A stretch of DNA of 64,000 nt from Pontimicrobium aquaticum (GTDB taxonomy: Bacteria; Bacteroidota; Bacteroidia; Flavobacteriales; Flavobacteriaceae): positions 1 through 64,000 of the forward strand of contig NZ_SUPL01000004.1 in NCBI RefSeq assembly GCF_005047595.1. Reading direction: 5' to 3'. Of the stretch, positions 7,894 to 16,701 are shown in pieces. Within the stretch, counting starts at the first letter, position 1. Each line of letters starts with the position of its first letter. The position numbers and the translations under genes were made by a program. Below the pieces are notes generated by a model. It saw only the letters and a program-made list of their open reading frames with translations, searched no databases and was not told the origin of the DNA.

Positions 7894-9861
7894 TTAAGTT
7901 TTATTAAACTTGAGTAATCTTAAAGCATTTAATACTACAACTATTGTAGAGCCTTCATGAAAAGCAACCGCTAAACCAATATTAGTAAGTCCTAAAATGG
8001 TGACAGGAACTAGTAAAACAACAACACCTAAACTTATCCAGATATTTTGTTTTATAATGCGTTTAGATTGCCTACTTAAACCAATTACAAATGGTAGATT
8101 TTCAATTTTATCAGACATTAGAGCTACATCTGAAGTCTCTAAAGCAACATCACTACCTGCCGCTCCCATGGCTATGCTAACCGTGCTTAAGGCCATTGCA
8201 GGTGCATCATTTACACCATCACCAACCATGGCTACTTTTTTGTTCTGTTCTATAAGTTTTTTTATTTCTGAAACCTTGTCCTCTGGCAATAAATTCCCCT
8301 TAACATCAGTAAGTCCTATTTCTTTAGCAATGGCATCACCTACATTTTGATGATCTCCAGTAAGCATTATCATGCGTTTAATACCAATAGCTTTCAATCG
8401 CTTTAGTGTATTTACCGCTGTTTTTCGAGGAATATCCATAACACTTATTATTCCGACAACCTTATTTTTATAGGCTACAAGCATTACTGTATGTCCATTT
8501 TTCAAAAGCTCTCTCATTTTAGAAATTACCAATTCAGGCACTTTTATGCCGGAATTTTCCATCAGCTTTACATTACCAATAAAAACTTCTTCTTTATAAT
8601 AAAGAGCACTTATTCCTTTCCCTTGAATTTCTTTTACATTTGAAGCTTTATTTTTTGGTTCAATTTTATACAACTTTATTAAATCACTTGCTATAGCCTT
8701 TGCAAGTGGATGATTACTTAAGCTTTCAACTTCTAGCACCAATTTAATAAATTCATTTTCATTAAAATTATTTAAAGGGATAATATTCGTGAGTTTTGGC
8801 TTTCCTTCTGTTAATGTTCCAGTTTTATCAAAGGCTATTGTTGTGATTTCTCCTAAATCTTCCAACGCTTTTCCGCCTTTAATTAGCACTCCTTTTTGAG
8901 CAGCTCTTGCAACTCCACTTAACACTGCGCTTGGTGTTGATATTGCCAATGCACAAGGGCTTGCTGCTACTAATACAGTAATTGCTCTGTATAAACTTGT
9001 GACAAAACTTTCACTAATAACCAAATGAGCAAAACACAATAAAAAAACAACGATCATAACCACAGGAACATACCATTTTTCGAATTTTTTAGTGAGCCTT
9101 TGTGTTGGTGACTTTTGAGCTTCAACTTCGCTTACCATTTTGATTAATCTTGCAACTGTAGAGTCTTGGTTCAATTTTAAAACTTCAACTTCAATAATAT
9201 TGTCTCCATTTATAGTACCAGTAAATACTGTATGCTTTTTATCTATATGTTTAAATTCCGGTAACTTTTCTGTAGATCTAATTGCTGTTTTATCCACAGG
9301 CATACTTTCACCAGTAATTGATGCTTGATTAATACTGCTATTTCCCAATACAATTACACCATCAGCTGCAATTTTGGTGTTAGGTTTTATTACTATAACA
9401 TCTCCTATTTTTAAATTTTCAATTGCTGTTTCAATAATCTGATTTCCATTTTTAACAAGTGCTATTTTTGGAGATAAATCACTTAAAGCTTCAATAGATT
9501 TTTTTGCTTTGTTCATAGCGTAATGCTCTAATGCATGACCTAAACTAAAAAGAAATAAGAGTAATGCACCTTCTGCCCAACTTCCAATATATGCTGCTCC
9601 AACAGCAGCAGCAATCATTAAGAAATCAATATCAAATCCTCCTTTAGTAATTTTCCGATAAGCTTCAATTGTAATAAAATAACCTCCAAAAAAATAAGCT
9701 ATGATATAGCTTAACAAGAAAATCCAGTCAGGTAAATTGGTTAGTCTTTCCAATAAAAAACCTAATAATACAAAGACACCACATAGGATAGCAAAATAAA
9801 GCTCTCTTTTTCCTTTAAAAGTATTATCATGCTTATGGGCTTTTTCTTTAATATTTTTCAT
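7894..9861 (-). CDS. P1B-4-type metal-transporting ATPase
   Basis: The protein has 655 residues with no N-terminal metal-binding domain. It shows the actuator motif ITGESMPVDK near 183, the phosphorylation site FDKTGTLTEG near 343, HPLAKAI near 386, MLTGDHQNVG near 497 and MVGDGVNDAPA near 546. The metal-selectivity motifs are SPCALAI near 300 and AFHEGSTIVVV near 632. SPC plus HEG-S/T defines the P1B-4 group, whose members export Fe(II), Co(II) or Zn(II). It shares a bidirectional FNR-like site with the lipoprotein pair. Iron(II) efflux would fit low-oxygen regulation but is only inferred. Confidence 0.9.
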   Translation of the reverse strand: MKNIKEKAHKHDNTFKGKRELYFAILCGVFVLLGFLLERLTNLPDWIFLLSYIIAYFFGGYFITIEAYRKITKGGFDIDFLMIAAAVGAAYIGSWAEGALLLFLFSLGHALEHYAMNKAKKSIEALSDLSPKIALVKNGNQIIETAIENLKIGDVIVIKPNTKIAADGVIVLGNSSINQASITGESMPVDKTAIRSTEKLPEFKHIDKKHTVFTGTINGDNIIEVEVLKLNQDSTVARLIKMVSEVEAQKSPTQRLTKKFEKWYVPVVMIVVFLLCFAHLVISESFVTSLYRAITVLVAASPCALAISTPSAVLSGVARAAQKGVLIKGGKALEDLGEITTIAFDKTGTLTEGKPKLTNIIPLNNFNENEFIKLVLEVESLSNHPLAKAIASDLIKLYKIEPKNKASNVKEIQGKGISALYYKEEVFIGNVKLMENSGIKVPELVISKMRELLKNGHTVMLVAYKNKVVGIISVMDIPRKTAVNTLKRLKAIGIKRMIMLTGDHQNVGDAIAKEIGLTDVKGNLLPEDKVSEIKKLIEQNKKVAMVGDGVNDAPAMALSTVSIAMGAAGSDVALETSDVALMSDKIENLPFVIGLSRQSKRIIKQNIWISLGVVVLLVPVTILGLTNIGLAVAFHEGSTIVVVLNALRLLKFNKT

Positions 9862-9914
9862 TAAAAATTATTTCTTCTAAAATCTAAATTATGAATCTAC
9901 TCAATAAATCTAAC

Positions 9915-9926
9915 TGATAAATATCA
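9915..9926. promoter_or_regulatory. Bidirectional FNR-like palindrome between the metal ATPase and the lipoprotein operon
   Basis: TGATAAATATCA has -7-type boxes at exactly 29.5 bp on both sides: TAATTTTA at 9950-9957 on the plus strand and TAATTTAG at 9884-9891 on the minus strand. One activator site can therefore serve both operons. Confidence 0.8.
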
Positions 9927-9990
9927 TTGCAATACCAAATTGTATGAAATAATTTTATCAAATAAAAATAGAATCCAAAAAATAGAATCC

Positions 9991-10632
9991 ATGAAGTTAT
10001 TTTATTATATCGTAGCACTATTGTTATTGACTAGCTGCTCAACAGCTAGAATGACAGATACTTGGGTGAATAAGGAGTACACAAATTATCAACCTAAAAA
10101 AGTGCTTATTGTAGGTCTTACCGACAATTTGATTGCACGAAAAATGTTTGAAGAACAACTAAAAACTGAACTTATAAACAGAGGTATTGATGCTGTTGAA
10201 AGTTATGATGTATTTAAACCTACTTTCACCAGTTTAAAACAAACCGAAGAAGATATTGAAAAAGAAGTAAAAAGAATCTCTAATCAAGGGTTTGATGCTA
10301 TTTTAATTTCTGCAGTAAAGGGTATAGATGAAAAGGTATCATATAGTGGAGACACTTATCGAAGAGATTACTATTGGAGACGTTTTGGTCGTTATTATTA
10401 TCTGGTTCAAGATGTTTATCTAATTGAAGGCTATTATAATGAGTATGAAATTTACCACATAGAGGCCTCATTATATAACTTAAAAGAAAATAATGATAAG
10501 TCATTGGTTTGGGTAGCATCTTATGATATTGTAGATCCTAAACGAATTAATACTACGGTTACAAATTATGTGACTGCTATTATTAAATCTTTAGAAGAAA
10601 AACGATTAATCAATGAAAATTATATGCCATGA
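9991..10632 (+). CDS. Lipoprotein, DUF4136-like
   Basis: The protein has 213 residues from ATG 9991, chosen because it starts the lipoprotein signal MKLFYYIVALLLLTSC; an earlier ATG at 9940 would add an untypical leader and overlap the -7 box region. The lipobox Cys is residue 16. The mature part has TDTWVNKEY and the sequence KKVLIVGLTDNLIARKMFEE, like periplasmic or outer-membrane proteins of the DUF4136 type. A Tyr/Arg-rich stretch lies near residue 130. It overlaps the next gene by four bases. Function unknown. Confidence 0.82.
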   Translation: MKLFYYIVALLLLTSCSTARMTDTWVNKEYTNYQPKKVLIVGLTDNLIARKMFEEQLKTELINRGIDAVESYDVFKPTFTSLKQTEEDIEKEVKRISNQGFDAILISAVKGIDEKVSYSGDTYRRDYYWRRFGRYYYLVQDVYLIEGYYNEYEIYHIEASLYNLKENNDKSLVWVASYDIVDPKRINTTVTNYVTAIIKSLEEKRLINENYMP

Positions 10633-10997
10633 AGAAAGCAAAATTTATAAGTATTGTCCTTTTACTAGGTGCTTTTTTAAGCCTAGAAAGTTGTGGTCCA
10701 GTTATTATTTCATCTAGACCAAGCCATCCAACACCTCCTTGGTTTTATCCCAACAGAGTTGTTAATATTAGATATGTTTACTTTCCTGATTATACTATTT
10801 ATTACGATTTAACTTTACGTAAGTATATCTATCTTGATAATGGTGCTTGGATAACAGTAAATGTATTGCCATCAAGATTTAACGGTATTAATCTAAGACG
10901 AACAAAACAAGTTAAAGTTGAAGATTATTATGGCAATGACATTAGAGAATACCATTCGAGAACCAGAACTCCAATAAAAAGCAGGCGCAAGAGTTAA
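10629..10997 (+). CDS. Small basic lipoprotein
   Basis: The protein has 122 residues. The signal peptide MKKAKFISIVLLLGAFLSLE precedes a lipobox Cys at residue 22 (SCG). The mature part is rich in Tyr, Pro and Arg and ends in a strongly basic tail (RTRTPIKSRRKS), suggesting contact with an acidic surface such as the cell wall or outer membrane. No family is recognised. Its start overlaps the stop of the preceding lipoprotein gene (ATGA), so the two are coupled and share the FNR-like promoter at 9915-9957. Confidence 0.8.
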   Translation: MKKAKFISIVLLLGAFLSLESCGPVIISSRPSHPTPPWFYPNRVVNIRYVYFPDYTIYYDLTLRKYIYLDNGAWITVNVLPSRFNGINLRRTKQVKVEDYYGNDIREYHSRTRTPIKSRRKS

Positions 10998-10998
10998 T

Positions 10999-11919
10999 TT
11001 AGGTTTGTTTATTAATACCAATTTTTAATTCTGGAATCTTAATTAATTCTAATGTTGTGGATGCTAAAATTACTTTTCCATTAGTTTTTTCTATTTCAGC
11101 TCTTATAGAATCGTTTAGTATATGCTTAGTAATCCGTCTTTTCTTAAAATCAACGATATAGCGTAGATTAAATTGAATCCAATTATCTGTTAGCGTAATG
11201 GCTAGTGTAGGTTCTACTTGGGCATCTTCTACGTAATACTTGTTGACAACGGCTTTCCATTGAGATTTTGAATTTGTAGTAAATTCTGAAAGTGTTTTAG
11301 ACGCTATATCGATAACAATTGATTTTGCTAAATCTATGTCTGAGCCATATCGAATTGGTAAATTAAATTCATCCCAAATAAAGGGAAAGTCTTTTGAATA
11401 ATTATAGACAGGCCCTTTAAAAACAAAGGCATTGCTAAGTTTTACAATGCGTCCAGTGTAATTGTCGCTACTTACCCACTCACCTATTTCCATCATGGTT
11501 GTATAAACACTATCTACATCAATAACATCGCCTTTAATCTCGTTTATTTCAATGCGATCACCTGGTTCATAAACTTTTACTAGAAAAATATAAAGAGATC
11601 CTGCTATACTCAATATTAGCTCTTGCAAGGTAAAGGCCATTCCTGCAGTAAATAAACCTATTATAAGAGTGAAATCTTTAATAGTACCTGTAAAGTAAGT
11701 AATAGCAATAATTACTAACAATACATAGCCAATAATTTCAACACCTTTTTGAGATTTATAGCGTATAACTGTGTTAGGAATACTCTTTTTTAATTGACTT
11801 CTTAAAAACTTTATTATGACTAAAATAATAGAAGCAAGAATGAGAAACTTACCAATACTCCATAGTAAAGGGTAGTCTGCAATCCAATCTTGGATTTGTT
11901 TAAAATAAATCATTTTCAT
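10999..11919 (-). CDS. Small-conductance mechanosensitive channel, MscS family
   Basis: This 306-residue membrane protein has TM segments at about 20-38, 62-80 and 86-112, followed by the MscS beta domain with GDRIEINEIKGDVIDVDSVY near 140 and IVKLSNAFVFKGPVYNYS near 178. These channels open under membrane tension to relieve osmotic stress. It is the last gene of a four-gene operon and overlaps the CbpM-like gene by four bases. That coupling to a DnaJ/CbpM pair suggests a general envelope-stress role in the regulon. Confidence 0.86.
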   Translation of the reverse strand: MKMIYFKQIQDWIADYPLLWSIGKFLILASIILVIIKFLRSQLKKSIPNTVIRYKSQKGVEIIGYVLLVIIAITYFTGTIKDFTLIIGLFTAGMAFTLQELILSIAGSLYIFLVKVYEPGDRIEINEIKGDVIDVDSVYTTMMEIGEWVSSDNYTGRIVKLSNAFVFKGPVYNYSKDFPFIWDEFNLPIRYGSDIDLAKSIVIDIASKTLSEFTTNSKSQWKAVVNKYYVEDAQVEPTLAITLTDNWIQFNLRYIVDFKKRRITKHILNDSIRAEIEKTNGKVILASTTLELIKIPELKIGINKQT

Positions 11920-12215
11920 TGATAGTTATTGTAAAAATCTAATCTATTTTTTAGTTTATTAATTTCATTTTGAAGTGACTCTACTTGCTTTAATAAATTA
12001 TATACAGCATCTATACCCTCAAAATTAATATCAAGGTCATAGTGTAATCGCATCATTTTTTCAACTTCACGAAGCTGTGTTGTTTTTAAATACTGTTCAT
12101 CACTCTTAACTATTATTTCTACTAATTCATATTCATGTAGTGTATTAATAAATGCTTTGGGGACATTGTAATGCTTACAAAACTGTTGTATTGATATTAG
12201 ATTTTTTGTTTCCAT
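11916..12215 (-). CDS. cbpM: CbpM-like chaperone modulator (MerR-type helix-turn-helix)
   Basis: The protein has 99 residues: an N-terminal MerR-like region (ISIQQFCKHYNVPKAFINTL) and a C-terminal coiled coil from about residue 68. In E. coli, CbpM binds the J-domain of CbpA and blocks its action, and it is encoded right behind cbpA. Here too it follows a CbpA-like gene, by one base. Family membership rests on size, the domain order and this neighbour. Confidence 0.82.
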   Translation of the reverse strand: METKNLISIQQFCKHYNVPKAFINTLHEYELVEIIVKSDEQYLKTTQLREVEKMMRLHYDLDINFEGIDAVYNLLKQVESLQNEINKLKNRLDFYNNYQ

Positions 12216-12216
12216 A

Positions 12217-13107
12217 CTATCTCAATTTTGCTAATTCTGTAAAGAGTTCTTTTTCTTTAGCTGAAAGCTTTGTTGGTGTTTTAATGTTATAAGTAACGTA
12301 TAAGTCACCAAACTGACCTTGTTTTTTATATACTGGAAAGCCTTTTCCTTTAAGTTTCACTTTTGTTCCGTTTTGAGTTTCTGGTTTTACATTTAGCTTT
12401 ACTTTTCCATCTAAAGTGTTAACCATAATTTCACCGCCCAACATTGCCTTGTATAAGTCTAAATCTACCGAGGTATATAAGTTATCGCCATTTCTTTTAA
12501 AAGACGTGTTGTTAACTATTGAAAACTGGATATACAAATCGCCATTTGGACCTCCATTAACACCTTTACCTCCATATCCTTTAATTTTTATAATCTGACC
12601 ATTTTCTAGACCTGCTGGAATAGTAATTCGTATATTCTTATTGTTTACTGTTAAAGTACGTTTATGAGTAGTGTAAACATCTTTGAGTTCTAGTCGAAGT
12701 TCGGCATTAAAATCTTGTCCTCTAAATTTAGCTTGTCTCGTTTGTGATCTTGACGATTTACCACCAAACATAGACTCAAAAAAATCTGAAAAATCTTTTT
12801 CTGTGTATCCATCAAAATCTCCTTGAGTACTATGTTGCTGTGAATATTGCTGTTGTTGTTTGGCTTTCTCGTAAGCTTCAGCATTTTGCCAATGCTCACC
12901 ATATTGGTCATATTTTTTTCGGTTATCAGGATTACCCAAAACTTCGTTAGCCTCGTTAATCTGCTTAAACTTTTTTTCGGCTTCTTTATCATTTGGATTT
13001 AAATCTGGATGATATTTTCGTGCTAGTTTTCTATACGCTTTTTTAATATCTTTTTCACTAGCGTTTTTAGGCACTCCTAATATGTTATAATAGTCTATAA
13101 ATGCCAT
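12217..13107 (-). CDS. cbpA: CbpA-type DnaJ co-chaperone
   Basis: The protein has 296 residues. A J domain at 1-70 has the HPD motif in [17 protein letters not shown], which stimulates DnaK ATPase. A short Gln-rich and Gly/Phe linker spans about 75-125, and two C-terminal substrate-binding beta domains follow ([47 protein letters not shown]). It lacks the zinc-finger region of DnaJ, as CbpA does, and its length matches CbpA (about 306). It is the second gene of the operon starting at 13772. Confidence 0.92.
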   Translation of the reverse strand: MAFIDYYNILGVPKNASEKDIKKAYRKLARKYHPDLNPNDKEAEKKFKQINEANEVLGNPDNRKKYDQYGEHWQNAEAYEKAKQQQQYSQQHSTQGDFDGYTEKDFSDFFESMFGGKSSRSQTRQAKFRGQDFNAELRLELKDVYTTHKRTLTVNNKNIRITIPAGLENGQIIKIKGYGGKGVNGGPNGDLYIQFSIVNNTSFKRNGDNLYTSVDLDLYKAMLGGEIMVNTLDGKVKLNVKPETQNGTKVKLKGKGFPVYKKQGQFGDLYVTYNIKTPTKLSAKEKELFTELAKLR

Positions 13108-13157
13108 TGTGAGCTTCTCTATGAGTTTTTGTTGTGTTTAAAATCGTGCTTTAAACT

Positions 13158-13772
13158 TTATTCAATAATCTTTTTTATTGTCCACTTACCATTATCACTC
13201 TTAACAGCAATAAGGTTATTAGATAATTGTTTTGTTAAAAACTTAGGAGGCTTTCGTAAAAATTTTCTATCTAAAGCAATATTGACGCCTTTTTGTGTTA
13301 AATAGGTTTTTATAGTTCCATTAATATCTATAACAACTTCAAAATATTTGTAATACACTATACCTTTATTTAAAGCAGTATTTTTACCAACCTCTTCTTT
13401 TTCAAGTTTTAACGCAGTTGCAACATTGTTATTAAAAGCAGTAGCATTTAAAAATTGAGGTTCAATAGCAGTGTTTCCTAAAGAATCAATATATCCAAAA
13501 TAGGAGATTCCGTTTTCTTTTTTTACAATTAAACATCTACCACTATTAAATATTGGGTAATTACCATTAACAGATGCTGTTACAACCAAATCATTCCTAA
13601 AGTTAATTACAATATCACCAACTTTGTTTATAAAAGCCCATTGGTTATTTTTTTTAATAGCTGCAACACCTTCATTAAAAGGTGATATATAATCAATATT
13701 CTCTATGGTTTGTGAAAAGCTACTAATAGGAATAACAACTAGCAGCGTAAACATAATTATTACTTTTTTCAT
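13158..13772 (-). CDS. Secreted WG-repeat-like protein
   Basis: The protein has 204 residues with a cleavable signal peptide (MKKVIIMFTLLVVIPISSFS). The mature part has degenerate WG repeats: FNEGVAAIKKNNQWAFINKV near 33, GRCLIVKKENGISYFGYID near 77 and a C-terminal NNLIAVKSDNGKWTI. Such repeats form beta-structures of unknown role. It heads an operon with cbpA, cbpM and mscS and has an FNR-like site and a perfectly spaced -7 box upstream (13796-13838). Confidence 0.78.
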   Translation of the reverse strand: MKKVIIMFTLLVVIPISSFSQTIENIDYISPFNEGVAAIKKNNQWAFINKVGDIVINFRNDLVVTASVNGNYPIFNSGRCLIVKKENGISYFGYIDSLGNTAIEPQFLNATAFNNNVATALKLEKEEVGKNTALNKGIVYYKYFEVVIDINGTIKTYLTQKGVNIALDRKFLRKPPKFLTKQLSNNLIAVKSDNGKWTIKKIIE

Positions 13773-13826
13773 GATGCTAAAGTTTAATATTTATGTAAAA
13801 GTATTGATGATTACTTAGTTATAAAA

Positions 13827-13838
13827 TGATATTCATCA
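13827..13838 (-). promoter_or_regulatory. FNR-like palindrome and promoter of the WG/cbpA/cbpM/mscS operon
   Basis: TGATATTCATCA is followed on the minus strand by TACTTTTA (13796-13803) at exactly 29.5 bp. It sits 16 bp beyond the stop of the divergent-sided DUF302 gene. Confidence 0.78.
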
Positions 13839-13853
13839 TAAAGAAGTGATACA

Positions 13854-14240
13854 TCAGCATGATTTTATTACATTTTCAAGCTTATCACTAACTTCCTTTG
13901 CAACATCCTTTAATGCTTCATTATTTACAGCCTGCATGGATACTAAAGGGTTAATAGCAGAAATCTCAATATGATTTGGTGAAAGTTCTTGAATGATAAC
14001 ATTACAAGGCAACATGGTTCCAATTTTATCTTCAGCTTGCAATGCTTTATATGCAAAAGGTGGATTACAAGCTCCTAAAATTTTGTACTTTTTAAAATCA
14101 ACATCCAGTTTCTTTTTTAAGGTTTGCTGAATATCTATTTCTGTAAGCACACCAAAATTTTCTTTTTTTAGTAATGCTCTAACTTTTTCCTCAGCATCAT
14201 TAAAACTTCCGTTTATTGTAGTTGTAAAATAATATTTCAT
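13854..14240 (-). CDS. DUF302-domain protein
   Basis: The protein has 128 residues and no signal peptide. It carries the DUF302 pattern: an N-terminal strand MKYYFTTTINGSFNDAEEKV, the helix region FGVLTEIDIQQTLKKKLDVD near 34, and YKILGACNPPFAYKALQAED near 53, whose ACNP motif is conserved in the family. DUF302 proteins are small, fold like dimeric alpha/beta barrels and occur near sulfur, heme and stress genes; no reaction is established. It overlaps the upstream TerB-like gene by four bases in a two-gene operon. Confidence 0.87.
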   Translation of the reverse strand: MKYYFTTTINGSFNDAEEKVRALLKKENFGVLTEIDIQQTLKKKLDVDFKKYKILGACNPPFAYKALQAEDKIGTMLPCNVIIQELSPNHIEISAINPLVSMQAVNNEALKDVAKEVSDKLENVIKSC

Positions 14241-14653
14241 AATCTTGTTTTTTTAAATTCAATATCAAGCTTTGCTAACAACATTAATTCTGATTTATTG
14301 ACTTTAGAAAAAGCTGCCGCTATGGCTCTAGCTGTTTTTAAAATAAGCTTGTTAACCTCGTTTGTAAACAGCGTTTCATGGTTGTTTTTAAAAATTAAAA
14401 AGCTTTTATAACATTCGCTAGCATTATATTCGTTATCGTCATGCAACCATCTAAAGGTGTTGATAATAGACTGTTGAGCATTTAACTTTAAATCATCATT
14501 CGCTAAATGTGTTAATAGCCATTCCTTTTTTACTATTTCTTTTAGGCTTTCAAGTTCTTCGGTTCTTACGCTACCATCTATTGAAGCAATAGCATAGAAC
14601 AGCTTTCCTAGATTTTGATAAAATTTATGTACTACACTCTCGTTACTATCCAT
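14237..14653 (-). CDS. TerB-like helical protein (tentative)
   Basis: This all-helical 138-residue protein has LGKLFYAIASIDGSVRTEEL near residue 14, the kind of acidic AxxDGxxxxxE segment seen in TerB and related metal-stress proteins, in which acidic residues bind metals. The rest is weakly similar, so the family is uncertain. It starts the operon with the DUF302 gene and has a perfectly spaced FNR-like promoter (14675-14717) upstream. Confidence 0.7.
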   Translation of the reverse strand: MDSNESVVHKFYQNLGKLFYAIASIDGSVRTEELESLKEIVKKEWLLTHLANDDLKLNAQQSIINTFRWLHDDNEYNASECYKSFLIFKNNHETLFTNEVNKLILKTARAIAAAFSKVNKSELMLLAKLDIEFKKTRL

Positions 14654-14705
14654 CTTTATAAAAATTAAGATTTATAAAAATAAGCACTTGTTGTGAATTT
14701 AATAA

Positions 14706-14717
14706 TGATATAAATCA
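14706..14717 (-). promoter_or_regulatory. FNR-like palindrome and promoter of the TerB-like/DUF302 operon
   Basis: TGATATAAATCA is followed on the minus strand by TATTTTTA (14675-14682) at exactly 29.5 bp. The divergent histidine kinase gene starts 100 bp away and has a possible -7 box TATATTTA at 14776-14783, but the site centre would lie near -77 for it, so control of the kinase is unproven. Confidence 0.78.
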
Positions 14718-14817
14718 GTTCTTTAAATTAAGCAAAAACTTAATCTACTAAATAGTATGATGCTCATATCTTTACTATATTTATACATCAATAAGGGATT
14801 AACAGAACTAGATAATA

Positions 14818-16701
14818 ATGTTTAAACAAGATCAAGAGATTTTCAATATTCTATTAGAAAGCATTTCTCAAGGCGTTATTATTGTTGATGAACATCAAAC
14901 TATTATAGAGGTAAACAAATATGCTACTAAAATTTTTGGTTACTCACAAAAAGAATTAATTGGCCAACATCTAAATATTTTAATTCCAAAACAATACCAT
15001 ACAAACCATACTTCTCATTTTAAAAGTTTTATAAAAGATGGCAAACGTCGTGAAATGGGTAAACAAACTATGGATATTTATGGTGTCAAAAAAAGCGGAA
15101 GCTCTTTTCCGGTGAAGATTGAATTAAACCCTTTTTACATCTATAGAAAGCTATACACAATGGCTTTAATAAATGACCTTTCTGCAAAAAAGAAGATAAA
15201 AAAGAAACTCTTATTAAAAAAGAAAGCTCTAAAGTCTGCTAGTAATGGTATTATTATTACTGATGCTTTAAAAGCTGATAACCCTATTATTTATTTTAAC
15301 CCTGCTTTTCAAAAATTAACTGGATATTCTAAAGAGGAAATATTACATAAAAACTGTAGGTTTTTACAAAAAGACGATAAGCAACAAAAAGCCATTACCA
15401 AACTTAAAAATGCTGTTAATAATGGTAAAAGTTGTAGAGCTACATTAAGAAACTATAAAAAAGATGGCACTCTATTTTGGAACGATTTACAAATAACACC
15501 TATAAAAAATAAGAAAGGTGTAGTTACACATTTTATTGGAATACTAAATGATATTACACGCACAAAAAGCATAGAAGAAGAAAGAAATCATCTAGCAAAT
15601 ATTTTTAATGAATCTTTAAATGAAATTCATGTTTTTGATGCTAAAACCTTAAAGTTTATTAATGTTAACTATGGCGCACAAAAAAGCCTTGGCTATACAT
15701 TAGATGAATTTATTAATATGACACCAATAGATATAACTCCATTTAAGAATGAAGTTGAGCTTAGAAAGACTATTGATGTTTTACAAAAAAAGAATATAGA
15801 AAAATTAGAACTCGAAACTGTTCATTATAGAAAAGATGGCACCAAATATCCAGTAAAAACCCATTTACAATTATCAAAATTAGGTGATAGAGACGTTTAC
15901 GTTGCTATTATTTTAGATATCACTGAGCAAAAAAAACATACAAACGAACTTGAGGAAACTGTTGCAAAACGCACCGAAGAGCTAAAAGCAGCATTGGCTG
16001 CAGAAAAAGAGCTCAACGAACTAAAAACAAAATTTTTATCGTTGGTTTCACATGAGTTTAAAACACCTTTAAGCGGCATTTTAACATCAACCATACTGCT
16101 GAGTAAATACACTCAAGAAGATCAGCAACATAAACGCGACAAACATATAAAAACCATTACCGACGAAGTACACCATTTAAACAATATACTTACCGATTTT
16201 CTTTCAATTGAAAGATTAGATAAAGGGAAATATAATTACAAATTTTCTACCTTTAAAGTTAGTAAGGTTATTAACGAAGTAATATATAACGCAAATATGC
16301 TGCTTAAAGAAGGTCAACATATTAATTATCCAAGTAATATAGATGAGCTTTCATTACATCAAGATGAAAAAGTTATCGAGTTGGCATTGTCCAATTTACT
16401 TCAAAATGCCATTAAATACTCTGATGAGAATACAGTTATAGACATTAATGTAACACAAACTAAAGACACTACTGTTTTTAAAATAAAAGATTATGGAATA
16501 GGTATTCCTTTAAAAGATCAAAAAAATATTTTTAATCGTTATTTTAGAGCAGAAAACGTACTACTAACTCAAGGAACAGGAATTGGGTTAAATATTGTAA
16601 AAGATCATCTAAATAATTTAAAAGGAGAAATTTATTTTGAAAGTATAGAGAACAAAGGTTCTACTTTCACAATTGAAATACCCAATATAGCAGACCAATG
16701 A
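14818..16701 (+). CDS. PAS-LOV-PAS sensor histidine kinase
   Basis: The protein has 627 residues and no membrane segment, so it is cytoplasmic. PAS1 spans about 8-120 and has a His64 in the position of the FixL heme ligand. PAS2 (about 135-250) has LOV features: DNPIIYFNPAF, KNCRFLQ with Cys180 as the flavin-reactive cysteine, RNYKKDGTLFWN (Asn212, Asn222) and HFIG. The usual Gln after HFIGx is Leu243. PAS3 spans about 255-370 and a coiled coil links to the HisKA domain with SHEFKTPLSG (His412). The ATPase domain has LLQNAIKYSDEN, DYGIGIP and GTGIGLNIVK. It overlaps the response-regulator gene by four bases and is its likely partner. Confidence 0.93.
   Translation: MFKQDQEIFNILLESISQGVIIVDEHQTIIEVNKYATKIFGYSQKELIGQHLNILIPKQYHTNHTSHFKSFIKDGKRREMGKQTMDIYGVKKSGSSFPVKIELNPFYIYRKLYTMALINDLSAKKKIKKKLLLKKKALKSASNGIIITDALKADNPIIYFNPAFQKLTGYSKEEILHKNCRFLQKDDKQQKAITKLKNAVNNGKSCRATLRNYKKDGTLFWNDLQITPIKNKKGVVTHFIGILNDITRTKSIEEERNHLANIFNESLNEIHVFDAKTLKFINVNYGAQKSLGYTLDEFINMTPIDITPFKNEVELRKTIDVLQKKNIEKLELETVHYRKDGTKYPVKTHLQLSKLGDRDVYVAIILDITEQKKHTNELEETVAKRTEELKAALAAEKELNELKTKFLSLVSHEFKTPLSGILTSTILLSKYTQEDQQHKRDKHIKTITDEVHHLNNILTDFLSIERLDKGKYNYKFSTFKVSKVINEVIYNANMLLKEGQHINYPSNIDELSLHQDEKVIELALSNLLQNAIKYSDENTVIDINVTQTKDTTVFKIKDYGIGIPLKDQKNIFNRYFRAENVLLTQGTGIGLNIVKDHLNNLKGEIYFESIENKGSTFTIEIPNIADQ

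Noticed and set aside
12690-12992. Open frame of 100 codons on the minus strand
   Set aside because: It lies entirely inside the cbpA gene in another frame and lacks family motifs.
14740-14817. Class II FNR-like promoter for the histidine kinase gene
   Set aside because: A -7-like box exists at 14776 but no palindrome lies 29.5 bp upstream; the nearest one is centred about 35 bp too far away.
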